A DNA stretch of 36,924 nt. Origin: an uncultured Oscillospiraceae bacterium (GTDB lineage: Bacteria > Bacillota > Clostridia > Oscillospirales > Oscillospiraceae). The stretch is from NCBI GenBank assembly GCA_910587285.1, contig CAJULM010000028.1, positions 1 to 36,924 on the forward strand. Direction: 5' to 3'. The position numbers were made by a program, and so were the translations under genes. Under the pieces are notes generated by a model. The model was not told where the DNA came from, did no database searches, and worked only from the letters and a program-made list of their open reading frames with translations. This document shows positions 8,749 to 17,032 of the stretch, one piece after another (within the stretch, counting starts at the first letter, position 1; the number at the start of each line of letters is the position of its first letter).

Positions 8749-10029
8749 TTATTTGTCCAGCAGGCAGGCCACTCCCGGCAGCTCTTTCCCTTCCATAAAC
8801 TCCAGGCTGGCGCCGCCGCCAGTGCTGATGTGGCTCATCTTATCGGCATAGCCCAGCTGCTGCACGGCCGCCGCGCTGTCGCCGCCGCCGATGATGGTGA
8901 TGGCGGTGGTCTTAGAGAGGGCCTCGGCCACAGCTTTGGTGCCCGCGGCGAACTTCTCAAACTCGAACACGCCCATGGGGCCGTTCCAGATGACGGTGCC
9001 CGCGTCGGCCACGGCGCCGCAGTACAGCTTCACCGTGTCGGGACCGATGTCCAGCCCCTGCCAGCCGTTGGGAATCTCGCCGGCCTTGACCACCTTGCTG
9101 TCGGCGTCGGGGGCGAACTTGTCGGCAATGACGGTGTCCACGGGGAGCAGCAGCTTCACGCCCTTGTCCGCGGCCTTCTTCACCATGTCGTTGGCGTAAT
9201 CCTTCCAGTCCTCCTCCAGCAGACTGTCGCCCACCTGGCCGCCCTTGGCGGCGGAGAAGGTGTACGCCATGCCGCCGCCGATGATGATGGTGTCGGCAAT
9301 CTCCAGCAGATTGTTGATGACGCCAATCTTAGAGCTGACCTTGGAGCCGCCCAGGATGGCGACGAGAGGACGCTTGGGGTTGGCCAGCGCGCCGCCGATG
9401 AAGTCCAGCTCCTTCTGAATCAGGAAGCCGGACACGGCGGGCAGATGGGCCGCCACGCCGGCGGTGGAGGCGTGGGCGCGGTGCACCGCGCCGAAGGCGT
9501 CGGACACGTACACGCCGTCCGCCCCCGCCAGCTCGGCCATCTTCTTGGCCAGCTCGGGGTCGTTTTTGGTCTCGCCCTTTTCAAAGCGGGTATTTTGCAG
9601 CAGCATGATCTCGCCGCCCTTCAGCGCGGCGGCCTTGGCCTGAGCGTCGGGGCCCACCACGTCGTCGGCCAGAATCACAGCCTGGTTCAGCAGCTCGCCC
9701 AGGCGAGCGGCCACGGGCTCCATGCGCAGCTCGGCCAGGGACTTCTTCCACTTCTCCTCGGTAATGGACGCCTCGTCCTTGCCCTTCTCCAGCTGCTTCT
9801 TTTTGTAGCTCTCAAAGGTGGCCACCGGCTTGCCCATGTGGGAGCAGGCGATGACCGCCGCGCCCTGCTCCAGCAGGTACTGGATGGTGGGCAGCGCGGC
9901 GCGGATACGCTTGTCGTCGGTGATGACGCCGCTGCCGTCCTTGGCCATGGGGACGTTGAAGTCGCAGCGAAGCAGGACCTTCTTGCCCTTCACGTCGATG
10001 TCCTTGACCGTCTTCTTGTTGTAGTTCAT
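8749..10029 (-). CDS. pgk: Phosphoglycerate kinase
   Basis: A 426-residue kinase, slightly longer than the usual 390-420, transferring phosphate from 1,3-bisphosphoglycerate to ADP. The start at 10029 has AAAGGAG upstream. The substrate-binding N-terminal motif KKVLLRCDFNVPM is clear, as are SDAFGAVHRAHAS, LGGSKVSSKIGVI, IWNGPMGVFEFE and the nucleotide-binding C-terminal IIGGGDSAAAVQQLG. It follows trmL by 73 bases on the same strand and may be co-transcribed with it, because no clear promoter is seen in that gap. Confidence 0.98.
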   Translation of the reverse strand: MNYNKKTVKDIDVKGKKVLLRCDFNVPMAKDGSGVITDDKRIRAALPTIQYLLEQGAAVIACSHMGKPVATFESYKKKQLEKGKDEASITEEKWKKSLAELRMEPVAARLGELLNQAVILADDVVGPDAQAKAAALKGGEIMLLQNTRFEKGETKNDPELAKKMAELAGADGVYVSDAFGAVHRAHASTAGVAAHLPAVSGFLIQKELDFIGGALANPKRPLVAILGGSKVSSKIGVINNLLEIADTIIIGGGMAYTFSAAKGGQVGDSLLEEDWKDYANDMVKKAADKGVKLLLPVDTVIADKFAPDADSKVVKAGEIPNGWQGLDIGPDTVKLYCGAVADAGTVIWNGPMGVFEFEKFAAGTKAVAEALSKTTAITIIGGGDSAAAVQQLGYADKMSHISTGGGASLEFMEGKELPGVACLLDK

Positions 10030-10102
10030 GGTGATCTAACTCCTTTCATTTCTTACAGCTTTTGAAGTGTTAGCATTGTTTGAGGTTTCAGCTTGCGCGT
10101 TG

Positions 10103-10609
10103 TCACGCCTTGTCCGCCTGCGCGCTTCCCAGCGCCATCTCCCCCGCCCCGCTCAGCCCCGGGAACCCCTGCTGGCGCAGCGCCTCATAGGCCAGAACGG
10201 CCACCGAGTTGGACAGGTTCAGGCTGCGGGCGTCCTCCCGCATGGGGATGCGGATGCAGCGCTGGGCATGGGCCAGCCGGAACTTCTCCGGCAGGCCGGC
10301 GGTCTCCTTTCCGAAGAACAGCCAGCAGCCGTCACGGAATCGGGCCTGGGAATAATCCTTAGGCGCTTTGGTGGTGGCCAGCCACAGGTCAGAGATGTCG
10401 TTGCGCCGGAACAGCTCCTCTATGCAGGGATAGACCGTCACGTCCACCATGGGCCAGTAGTCCAGCCCCGCCCGTTTCACCGCCTTCTCGCTGATGTCGA
10501 ACCCCAGGGGCTCCACCAAATGGAGGCGGCTGCGGGTAGCCGCACAAGTGCGGGCGATATTACCGCAATTCTGCGGGATTTCTGGTTCAACCAACACGAT
10601 ATTGACCAT
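10103..10609 (-). CDS. trmL: tRNA (cytidine(34)-2'-O)-methyltransferase
   Basis: A 168-residue SPOUT-class methyltransferase that uses S-adenosylmethionine to methylate the ribose of the wobble base in tRNA-Leu. I choose the second ATG (10609, MVNIVLVEPEIPQNCGNIAR) because GGGAGG abuts the first ATG at 10615 and is 6 bases from the second. SPOUT motifs are seen: NIART near the N-terminus, LFFGKETAGLP in the middle and IPMREDARSLNLSNSVAV forming the knot with the cofactor site. It heads the minus-strand run leading into pgk and has a predicted promoter at 10634-10662. Confidence 0.95.
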   Translation of the reverse strand: MVNIVLVEPEIPQNCGNIARTCAATRSRLHLVEPLGFDISEKAVKRAGLDYWPMVDVTVYPCIEELFRRNDISDLWLATTKAPKDYSQARFRDGCWLFFGKETAGLPEKFRLAHAQRCIRIPMREDARSLNLSNSVAVLAYEALRQQGFPGLSGAGEMALGSAQADKA

Positions 10610-10633
10610 GAACATCCTCCCTTAGCCACGGAC

Positions 10634-10662
10634 ATTATATTCGCTTGCGCGGCAAATAGCAA
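10634..10662 (-). promoter_or_regulatory. Sigma-A promoter of trmL and probably the glycolytic cluster
   Basis: On the minus strand TTGCTA (10662-10657) and a consensus TATAAT (10639-10634) are spaced by 17 bases, 25 bases upstream of the trmL start. Confidence 0.78.
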
Positions 10663-10913
10663 GAGAAAATGTAGCAAATCTGTGAAAAATTTAACCTTTT
10701 TTGCCGGCACTTTGCCGAAGGCCCTCCATTTCCCCCGTTCCACCCCGCCTTTTTTCGCCCTATGGCGCTGCACCCACCCTGTGGAATACTCCGCCGCCCC
10801 CCTTCATACTCTCTCCCACAGGGACGCCTTTCCCCCACCCCGGCGCCCTCGAATTAGTCCCCATTTATCACCCCTTTAACCAGTGATTTTTTCTTCATCC
10901 TTATCGAATCCCC

Positions 10914-10942
10914 TTGAAAACCCTCATTTTTTCCCTTATAAT
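10914..10942 (+). promoter_or_regulatory. Sigma-A promoter of the three-gene candidate conflict operon
   Basis: TTGAAA (10914-10919) and a perfect TATAAT (10937-10942) are separated by 17 bases. The predicted start near 10949 gives a leader of about 66 bases before the ATG at 11015. A near-consensus promoter points to constitutive expression unless a repressor acts. Confidence 0.85.
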
Positions 10943-11014
10943 AGGTGCGGGAAGTTACGCCCAGAGCAGGCTCCACGTCAATCCCGGCTTTACGGAAACA
11001 GGAGGCGAGCCCTT

Positions 11015-11950
11015 ATGGATCAAGCGCGCATTCGCCGCCCCGCGGACTGGAACACCGGCAACCTCAGCCCAAGCTCCGCCCCGCCCTGCGGCATCACGCC
11101 TCAGGAGCTGGACTCCATCCGTCTGTACGCCGGCGCTCCCATTCCCGGAAGAATCGAGCGCTTTTACCGCCTGCCCAACGCCTATCAGACCTTTAACCTG
11201 CTGATGATGGCCGGGCTGGAGGGGGAGCGGGTCCGCATCTGCCTGGAGGGGCAGGAGCCGGACCCCGTCTACATCCGAGAGTGGCGGCGCACGCTCAACG
11301 TGTTCGCCGATATTTTTCGTGCCCAGTGCCGCTACCGCGCCTTTCTCACCGTGGAGGGCTGCGTCCTTCCCCCTCTGTTCCGGGCGGACCGGCGGCTGAA
11401 CGTGGAGCAGCTGCGGACTCTGGGCCGCACCTTTGCCTTCACCTCCATCTCCAAGGGCAAATGCCTCCCCAGCTTCGCCGCCGGCAAGGAGGAGCCCGCC
11501 CTGCTGGAAATCACCCTGGACGGCAGCTGCCCCTGCTTGGATGTGGCCGCCGTTCTGGGAGAGGGGTACCTATACGCCAAAGAGGCCGAGCTGCTGCTCC
11601 CCCCCTTTCTCCACGCCCAGGTATCGGGCGGGACGTATTTTACCCCGCAGCAGCTACTTCAGTACGGACTGAACCCAGACGTGCCCGTACTGTCCTATCA
11701 GGTGCGCTTTGGCGGCTTTTGCAGCGGCGAGGACGGGGAGAGTCCTCACGCGCTGGTTCAGCGGCTTGACCAAGGTCAGGCGGACGCCGCCACGGTCCTG
11801 GCGGCCATATGCGCCCGGCGCAGCCTGGATGGGCTCTCCGACGACGCTCTGCGCCGCTACGCCCTCTGGAAGCAGAGCTTCTCCCAGCTGGTATGGGCCT
11901 ACTTCCGTCCAATTTGGGCGGAAGCTTTTCAAGCTTTAGGAAAGGGGTGA
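11015..11950 (+). CDS. Putative ADP-ribosyltransferase-fold protein, first gene of the candidate conflict operon
   Basis: A 311-residue protein; the ATG at 11015 follows AGGAGG at 9 bases. I do not recognise it as a named family, but its motif order fits the R-S-E class of ADP-ribosyltransferases. Residues 31-52 (ELDSIRLYAGAPIPGRIERF and on) resemble the helix reading E..al..Yt....Y..IN..LR in VIP2-type enzymes. An arginine (Arg123) sits in PPLFRADRRL, the Ser-Thr-Ser-like motif is FTSIS (142-146), and the ExE motif is EAELLLPP with Glu190 and Glu192. The C-terminal 110 residues are unassigned. There is no signal peptide. The family would transfer ADP-ribose from NAD+ to a macromolecule. Only six bases separate it from the next gene, so it is translated with the HD-GHKL protein. 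The fold call is an inference from motifs and needs a structure prediction. Confidence 0.6.
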   Translation: MDQARIRRPADWNTGNLSPSSAPPCGITPQELDSIRLYAGAPIPGRIERFYRLPNAYQTFNLLMMAGLEGERVRICLEGQEPDPVYIREWRRTLNVFADIFRAQCRYRAFLTVEGCVLPPLFRADRRLNVEQLRTLGRTFAFTSISKGKCLPSFAAGKEEPALLEITLDGSCPCLDVAAVLGEGYLYAKEAELLLPPFLHAQVSGGTYFTPQQLLQYGLNPDVPVLSYQVRFGGFCSGEDGESPHALVQRLDQGQADAATVLAAICARRSLDGLSDDALRRYALWKQSFSQLVWAYFRPIWAEAFQALGKG

Positions 11951-11956
11951 CGGAAT

Positions 11957-14900
11957 ATGGACCATATATTCCCTCCGGAATACGGCTATGTCCCCGGCCC
12001 TTCCGCCGGCCGGCCCGCCTATTCTCCCCAAATGCCCTGGACCATCGAGCAGCAGCTGCGCTCCTACGCCATGAGCCCCCAGAGCACCGAGCGCCACCAG
12101 GTCCTGTGGACCTCCTGGCAGCAGGACCGCCGGTGGTTCTCCCAGCTGCTGGACTACACCGTTCTAACCGCCCCCATGTACAGCCGCCACAACGCCTCCC
12201 ACTGCGAGGCGGTCATCCACAACATCGAGTGCCTGCTGGGCGAGGAGGAGATCCGGCGGCTGTCCGCCAGCGACTGCTTCGCCCTTTTAACGGCCGTTTA
12301 TCTCCATGACATCGGCATGGTCTCCACCAGCGCGGACCGGCAGGGGGCTGTGAAAAGCGACGACTTCCGCCGCTTCGTGGAAAACCTTCGAAAATCTCCC
12401 GACCCCAGTATGCACTGGGCGGCGGAGACCTTCGAGAAGTGGTCCACCCTGGCTGAAGCTCAGGAGCCGGAGTACCAGCCCCAATATGACATCTACCGCT
12501 CCATGGTCCTGCTGCTGGCGGAATACCAGCGCAAGCAGCACGCGGACATCTCCGCCCGGCGGCTGGAGGAGTGGATCAAGGACCCGGCCAAGCTTCAGAG
12601 TGGGCTTTTAATGACCGGCATCCCCATCCGCATCTTCTTGCAGGCCGCCGCCTGCGCCCGCGCCCACGGGGAGTCTGATTTCAACACCCTGCTCCGCACC
12701 CTGCCCCAGTACGACGGCGGATTTGCCCAGGACACCTATCATCCGCTGTTCATCGCCGTCCTGCTGTCCCTGGGGGATATCCTTGACCTGGACAACAATC
12801 GATTCAATCCCTTTATCCAGGACGTGGCCGGGGAGAACGACCTGTTTCCCGCCTCCTCCCAGGCCCACTACCGCAAGCACCAGGCCATCCGCTCCCTGCG
12901 CATCTCCCCCAAGCGCATCCACATCGAGGCGGACTGCAGCAGCCCCGAGGAGCTGCGCCTGCTCTGCCAGGAGCTGGATTGGCTGGGCGGCTTCCTGAAA
13001 AATTGCAGCTACCACTGGGCGTCCATCGCCCCGGACAACTTCCAGGGCTGCCTGCCGGTGGTGGAGCTGGAGCAGGTCAGCCTCAACGGCGCCAGCATTC
13101 CCCCCGACCTGGTCACCACCAAATTCGAGCTGTCCCAGAAAAAGGCGTTTCGCCTCCTGTCCGGGGCCAATCTCTACGACCTGAAATTCCCCTTCCTCCG
13201 CGAGCTGCTGCAAAACGCCATCGACGCGGTAAAGCTCCAATACTTTACGGATTACAGCGCCTCCGAGTTCGACAAGCGGGAGACGCTGGGCTTGTGCGAG
13301 GCCAACCAGACCCTGCCCTTCAAAAAGTACCCCATCCACGTGGACATGGCGGTGAAAAAGCGCCGCCTGGATTCCGCCGGGCAACTCAGCGACATTGTGG
13401 GGGCCGACTTTGCCATGCCCCTGGGCCAGCTCCTGCGGGAGTACGAGTTCGGCGTGGAGGTCAAGGTCCAGGACTGCGGCATCGGCATCAGCGGGGAGGA
13501 CATCCATCACATCTCCCAGGTCGGCTCCAGCCACGAGCACCGGCTGGAGCAGATTTCTCATATGCCCGAGTGGCTGAAGCCCACCGGCCATTTTGGCATT
13601 GGCCTGCAGTCCCTGTTCCTGGTGTGCGACCGCTTCACCTGCGTCACCCGCACCCGCCGGGCGGAGTGCTATGAGATGACCTTCCACTCCGGCGACCGGG
13701 CGGAGGGCTACATCAACATCATCCCCCGGCCCGTATGGCGCGCCGGCCAGGACGACATCCCCTACGGCACCTGCTTCTCCGTGTTCGTCCCCGAGCACTA
13801 CAAGGTGTCTCACAACGAGGATATGACGGGCTGGCTGGGCATGGACCCCTATCAGGAGGACTATGCCACGTATCGAAAGCTGCGCCGCTCCATCGAGCTG
13901 ATGGTTCAGCTGGAGGAGACCTTCACCTCCCTCATCGGCGAGCGCCTGTTCCCCATCATCACCCGTGAGCAAATCCTGGACCCGTCCCTGGGCAGCCTGG
14001 CGGCCCTCCGGGAAAAGCTGCGCATCCGCGCGGCGCGCAGCAGCGGCGAATCCGCCTGGCAGCCCATCTCCCCCAACGTCCGGCACCTGGAGCGGAACGA
14101 GGCAAAGGAAATCCGCTGCTGGCTGTTCGAAACTCCGGAAAAAGTCCCCCCAGTCTATCGGTTCGGACAGCTGCCCGACGGCAGCGCATACTCCTTTGAT
14201 GTCAAGGGAGGTATGCTGTACGGCTGGAGCCAGCACGCCGGGTGCTTCTTCCGCTGTAACGCCCGCCGGATTCTTCAGCCCAACGGCCCCGACGAAAGCG
14301 GCGCCCAGCGCCGGCGGGGCGTCCGGCTGTTCATCAAGGGGCTCTTTGTCGCCGAAATCGCCTGCGTGGAGAACGACCTGTTCGACAGCATCGACCTCCA
14401 AAACGACCAGCTTCAGGAGCATCTGCAAATGAGCCGGGACGGCCTTAACGCCCAGGGCGTGCAGAAGCTGACCGACGATATTTTCCCCCAGATTCAGCGC
14501 ACCTTCGACCTGATTCTCCGGCGCATCAACGAGGCCAATCTGGCCGTTATGGCGGAAAACCGCAGCATCTGCCTGGAGGCGTTCCCCAAGGTGTGCGAGC
14601 AGGTGCTCAGCCACCACACCAAGGACGGCCAGCGCCCCCTGGATGTATCGAATTTTATAAAAAAGTTCAAGAAGCATCTGGAGAGCTTCCCCGATACCGC
14701 TTTTTCCTACTTCAGCCTGCTGCCGCTCCCCAATATAGAGCAGGCCGACGGCGTGCTGGAGCACCGGACCTGGTCCGTTTTTTGGCAAAGCGTATTTTTC
14801 GCCCTGCTCCGGGACTCCCGGGAAAACCGTGCGCAGTACTGGCACAACGGCAAGCCCGACACCAGAGCCGACATCATCGGCCGGCTGCGCCGGGCCTTTG

Positions 14901-16981
14901 AGGACGAGGTGGAGCCCAGGCTGAAAAAGAACCTCACCGACAAACTGCTCAAGTCCCTGGCCGGCAAGCTCCAAAAGGCCTTGAAGGAGGCCGGCGAGAA
15001 GGACGCCCCCCTGGCCAAAGACAGCCTGGACACATTCCGCAGCCAGCTGACGGACGTTCACCAGGTCATGTTCCTGTGCGCCCTGTGCTTCTTTTATGCC
15101 AACTCCTGCCGCCCCTCCGCCAGAGACTCCTGCGCCAAAGAGCAGGTCCCATGCAGCTGGGAGCACCTCAACCAAGGCATTTGCACCCTGGTGCACCACC
15201 TGGACCTCACCAACAGCCACAAGCTTGGCGCGGAATTTTCCAGGCTGTGGGAGGAGACGCTGTTCCTCCCCTGTATCGACGAGACAAATCTGGACGCCAT
15301 CCGCCGCAGCACCACCATCTCCAACGTCATGCTGCGGGGCCAGCATTACGCCGTCTTTTCCTCCCGGTCCTCACAGCAGGGCCATTGGAAGCATATGCTG
15401 ATTTACCTCTCCCCCTTCCCTGAGGCGGAGGACATCCTCCAAACGCCGAACACCACGGTGACTGAGCTGCTCAGCTGGCATCCCGCCAAAGCCAGCCAGT
15501 GCCGCCAGCGGGAGCGGCTGCTGGAGCAGTGGCACGGGCAGATCATCGCCAAAATATATAACAGCCATTTCAGGCCCACCGGCGACAAGCCCGCCTCCCC
15601 CGACTCCAGCCTTTGGGACAGTCCGGCCGCCCGCTGGATGCTGAAAAAGCTGCCCAGCCTCTCCGTGGGTGCGGATGAGAGCGGCAACAACCGCGTCAAT
15701 GTGCTGTCCTTCCGCGTCCCGCCCCAGCTGTTTTTGAACACCTGCATGATCTGCCTGCTCACCGAGCGGATGAAGCATATCTATGAGCTCCACAATGTCC
15801 AGCGCATCCGCACCACCACCTGGGACGGGCTGGCTATGCTCAACTGCAAGGAGGACATCACCACCAACATTCTGCGGGTGGACCGGGGCAAAGTGTCCGC
15901 CGACAACAAGAGGAACTCCATGCTCATGGCTTTCCCCAGCCAGCTTCCTCAGAACATCTGCCTACCCGACGAAAAAACCACCTTGGCTGAGCTCGACATC
16001 CAAACCACATATGACCTGCTGACGCTGTTCAAAAGCATCTATACCTACACCAAGGAGAGCGGCACGAGCGGCAACCTGTACGGCTTCACCTACGCCCAGG
16101 ACGTATTCGACTTCGCCAGCGATATCTCCAGGCTGCTGACGCTGAATTTAGACGACTTCCGCAGGCCCCCGGCGACAGCCGTCCGCAAGAATTGCGTCTC
16201 CGACCCCGGGCAGCCTGACCCCTCCCCCGAGCCGGAGGACGCCGGCCCGGCCAAGCCGCCCTCCCCCGCGGACCCCAACCCGGCAGACAACAGCCAAAGC
16301 CTGCTGGACATCCTTCAGCGCGAATACCGGGAACAGCAGCAGCAAAAGCTAAGCTTCGATCCCTTTACCCCTGACGAGGAACAGGAGTACGTTCGGAGCG
16401 AGGTGCGTCTCAACGAGGAATATTTCCTGGCGGAAGATCAGAAGCAGCTGTGCGAAAACCTGGGGCACGCCTACCACAGCAAGCTTCTCGACCTGTTCCA
16501 GGATCAGTTGAAGCCCGAGCAGGCTCAAACCGTTTGGAGCAGGGTGGATCTGCCCGGTGATCTGGACCAATATATGAACTCCCTGCTGGTGTTCCTCTAT
16601 GGGTTTGACCTGGACGATGCCGAAATTCGCTCCAAGCTGAGCGGTTTCAGCCTCTATCAAACCACAAGCCAGCTGTTTGACGAGCTGGAAAAGGTGTACC
16701 TGGCGGTTCTGTACCTCTTTCAGCATTCCGAGCAGCAATACCAGGAGGAATTCCTGGACAACATCTGCCGCTGGTGGGCGGGCGAGGTGTGGGGCAAGGA
16801 TTCGGGCCAGCCCGCTTTCGTCGCCTACAGCAAGGACCATCTGATCGCCTCCTTGGACCGGCAGGAGCTTTCGGACCTGTATCAAGAGCAGCTGCGAATG
16901 CTGGTGCGCGCCCAGATCGCCCCGCTGAAATCGCCCATTGACGGCATCCTCACCGGCCTGGGCGCATTCCGGCCCACATAA
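11957..16981 (+). CDS. Giant HD-domain and GHKL (Hsp90/MORC-like) ATPase protein
   Basis: A 1674-residue cytosolic protein, second in the operon, with AAAGGGG upstream of the ATG at 11957. Residues about 70-290 form an HD-type metal phosphohydrolase-like domain: His78 and His82 in SRHNASHCEAV, His117-Asp118 in AVYLHDIGMV, and a later Asp in SLGDILDLDNNRF (271-283). Residues about 395-620 form a GHKL ATPase: the N box FLRELLQNAIDAV (Glu416, Asn420, Asp423), the G1 box VQDCGIGIS (Asp506, Gly508, Gly510) and the G2 box GHFGIGLQSLF (544-554). The remaining thousand residues have no motif I know; a Pro-rich linker lies near 1415-1440. HD-Hsp90-like fusions occur in bacterial conflict systems as sensor or switch ATPases. 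I infer a nucleotide-driven clamp, with HD either catalytic or regulatory. The gene has no frameshifts. Confidence 0.8.
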   Translation: MDHIFPPEYGYVPGPSAGRPAYSPQMPWTIEQQLRSYAMSPQSTERHQVLWTSWQQDRRWFSQLLDYTVLTAPMYSRHNASHCEAVIHNIECLLGEEEIRRLSASDCFALLTAVYLHDIGMVSTSADRQGAVKSDDFRRFVENLRKSPDPSMHWAAETFEKWSTLAEAQEPEYQPQYDIYRSMVLLLAEYQRKQHADISARRLEEWIKDPAKLQSGLLMTGIPIRIFLQAAACARAHGESDFNTLLRTLPQYDGGFAQDTYHPLFIAVLLSLGDILDLDNNRFNPFIQDVAGENDLFPASSQAHYRKHQAIRSLRISPKRIHIEADCSSPEELRLLCQELDWLGGFLKNCSYHWASIAPDNFQGCLPVVELEQVSLNGASIPPDLVTTKFELSQKKAFRLLSGANLYDLKFPFLRELLQNAIDAVKLQYFTDYSASEFDKRETLGLCEANQTLPFKKYPIHVDMAVKKRRLDSAGQLSDIVGADFAMPLGQLLREYEFGVEVKVQDCGIGISGEDIHHISQVGSSHEHRLEQISHMPEWLKPTGHFGIGLQSLFLVCDRFTCVTRTRRAECYEMTFHSGDRAEGYINIIPRPVWRAGQDDIPYGTCFSVFVPEHYKVSHNEDMTGWLGMDPYQEDYATYRKLRRSIELMVQLEETFTSLIGERLFPIITREQILDPSLGSLAALREKLRIRAARSSGESAWQPISPNVRHLERNEAKEIRCWLFETPEKVPPVYRFGQLPDGSAYSFDVKGGMLYGWSQHAGCFFRCNARRILQPNGPDESGAQRRRGVRLFIKGLFVAEIACVENDLFDSIDLQNDQLQEHLQMSRDGLNAQGVQKLTDDIFPQIQRTFDLILRRINEANLAVMAENRSICLEAFPKVCEQVLSHHTKDGQRPLDVSNFIKKFKKHLESFPDTAFSYFSLLPLPNIEQADGVLEHRTWSVFWQSVFFALLRDSRENRAQYWHNGKPDTRADIIGRLRRAFEDEVEPRLKKNLTDKLLKSLAGKLQKALKEAGEKDAPLAKDSLDTFRSQLTDVHQVMFLCALCFFYANSCRPSARDSCAKEQVPCSWEHLNQGICTLVHHLDLTNSHKLGAEFSRLWEETLFLPCIDETNLDAIRRSTTISNVMLRGQHYAVFSSRSSQQGHWKHMLIYLSPFPEAEDILQTPNTTVTELLSWHPAKASQCRQRERLLEQWHGQIIAKIYNSHFRPTGDKPASPDSSLWDSPAARWMLKKLPSLSVGADESGNNRVNVLSFRVPPQLFLNTCMICLLTERMKHIYELHNVQRIRTTTWDGLAMLNCKEDITTNILRVDRGKVSADNKRNSMLMAFPSQLPQNICLPDEKTTLAELDIQTTYDLLTLFKSIYTYTKESGTSGNLYGFTYAQDVFDFASDISRLLTLNLDDFRRPPATAVRKNCVSDPGQPDPSPEPEDAGPAKPPSPADPNPADNSQSLLDILQREYREQQQQKLSFDPFTPDEEQEYVRSEVRLNEEYFLAEDQKQLCENLGHAYHSKLLDLFQDQLKPEQAQTVWSRVDLPGDLDQYMNSLLVFLYGFDLDDAEIRSKLSGFSLYQTTSQLFDELEKVYLAVLYLFQHSEQQYQEEFLDNICRWWAGEVWGKDSGQPAFVAYSKDHLIASLDRQELSDLYQEQLRMLVRAQIAPLKSPIDGILTGLGAFRPT

Positions 16982-17032
16982 CAAATTCAGCAATTCCAGC
17001 CGAATTGTTGTTGATTATATTGGAGGATATTC

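Larger units (their letters stand above)
10616..11014. other. Divergent intergenic region between trmL and the three-gene candidate operon
   Basis: About 400 bases without a convincing gene. Each end has a promoter, one for trmL (10634-10662) and one for the plus-strand operon (10914-10942). The middle, about 10740-10860, is strikingly pyrimidine-rich on the plus strand (long C/T tracts) and has no ribosome binding site or open frame with coding character. Upstream in-frame extension of the first operon gene to 10883 is not supported by any ribosome binding site. Confidence 0.6.

Noticed and set aside
6816..8798. Open frame of 660 codons on the plus strand opposite gpmI and tpiA
   Set aside because: Antisense artefact across two conserved glycolytic genes.
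10883..11014. Upstream extension of the ART-like gene
   Set aside because: It would begin upstream of the promoter at 10914-10942 and has no ribosome binding site; ATG 11015 has AGGAGG.
12608..15346. Open frame of 912 codons on the minus strand, antisense to the HD-GHKL gene
   Set aside because: It lacks a ribosome binding site and recognisable motifs and has the low-complexity composition of a GC-rich shadow frame; the plus-strand frame has clear HD and GHKL motifs.
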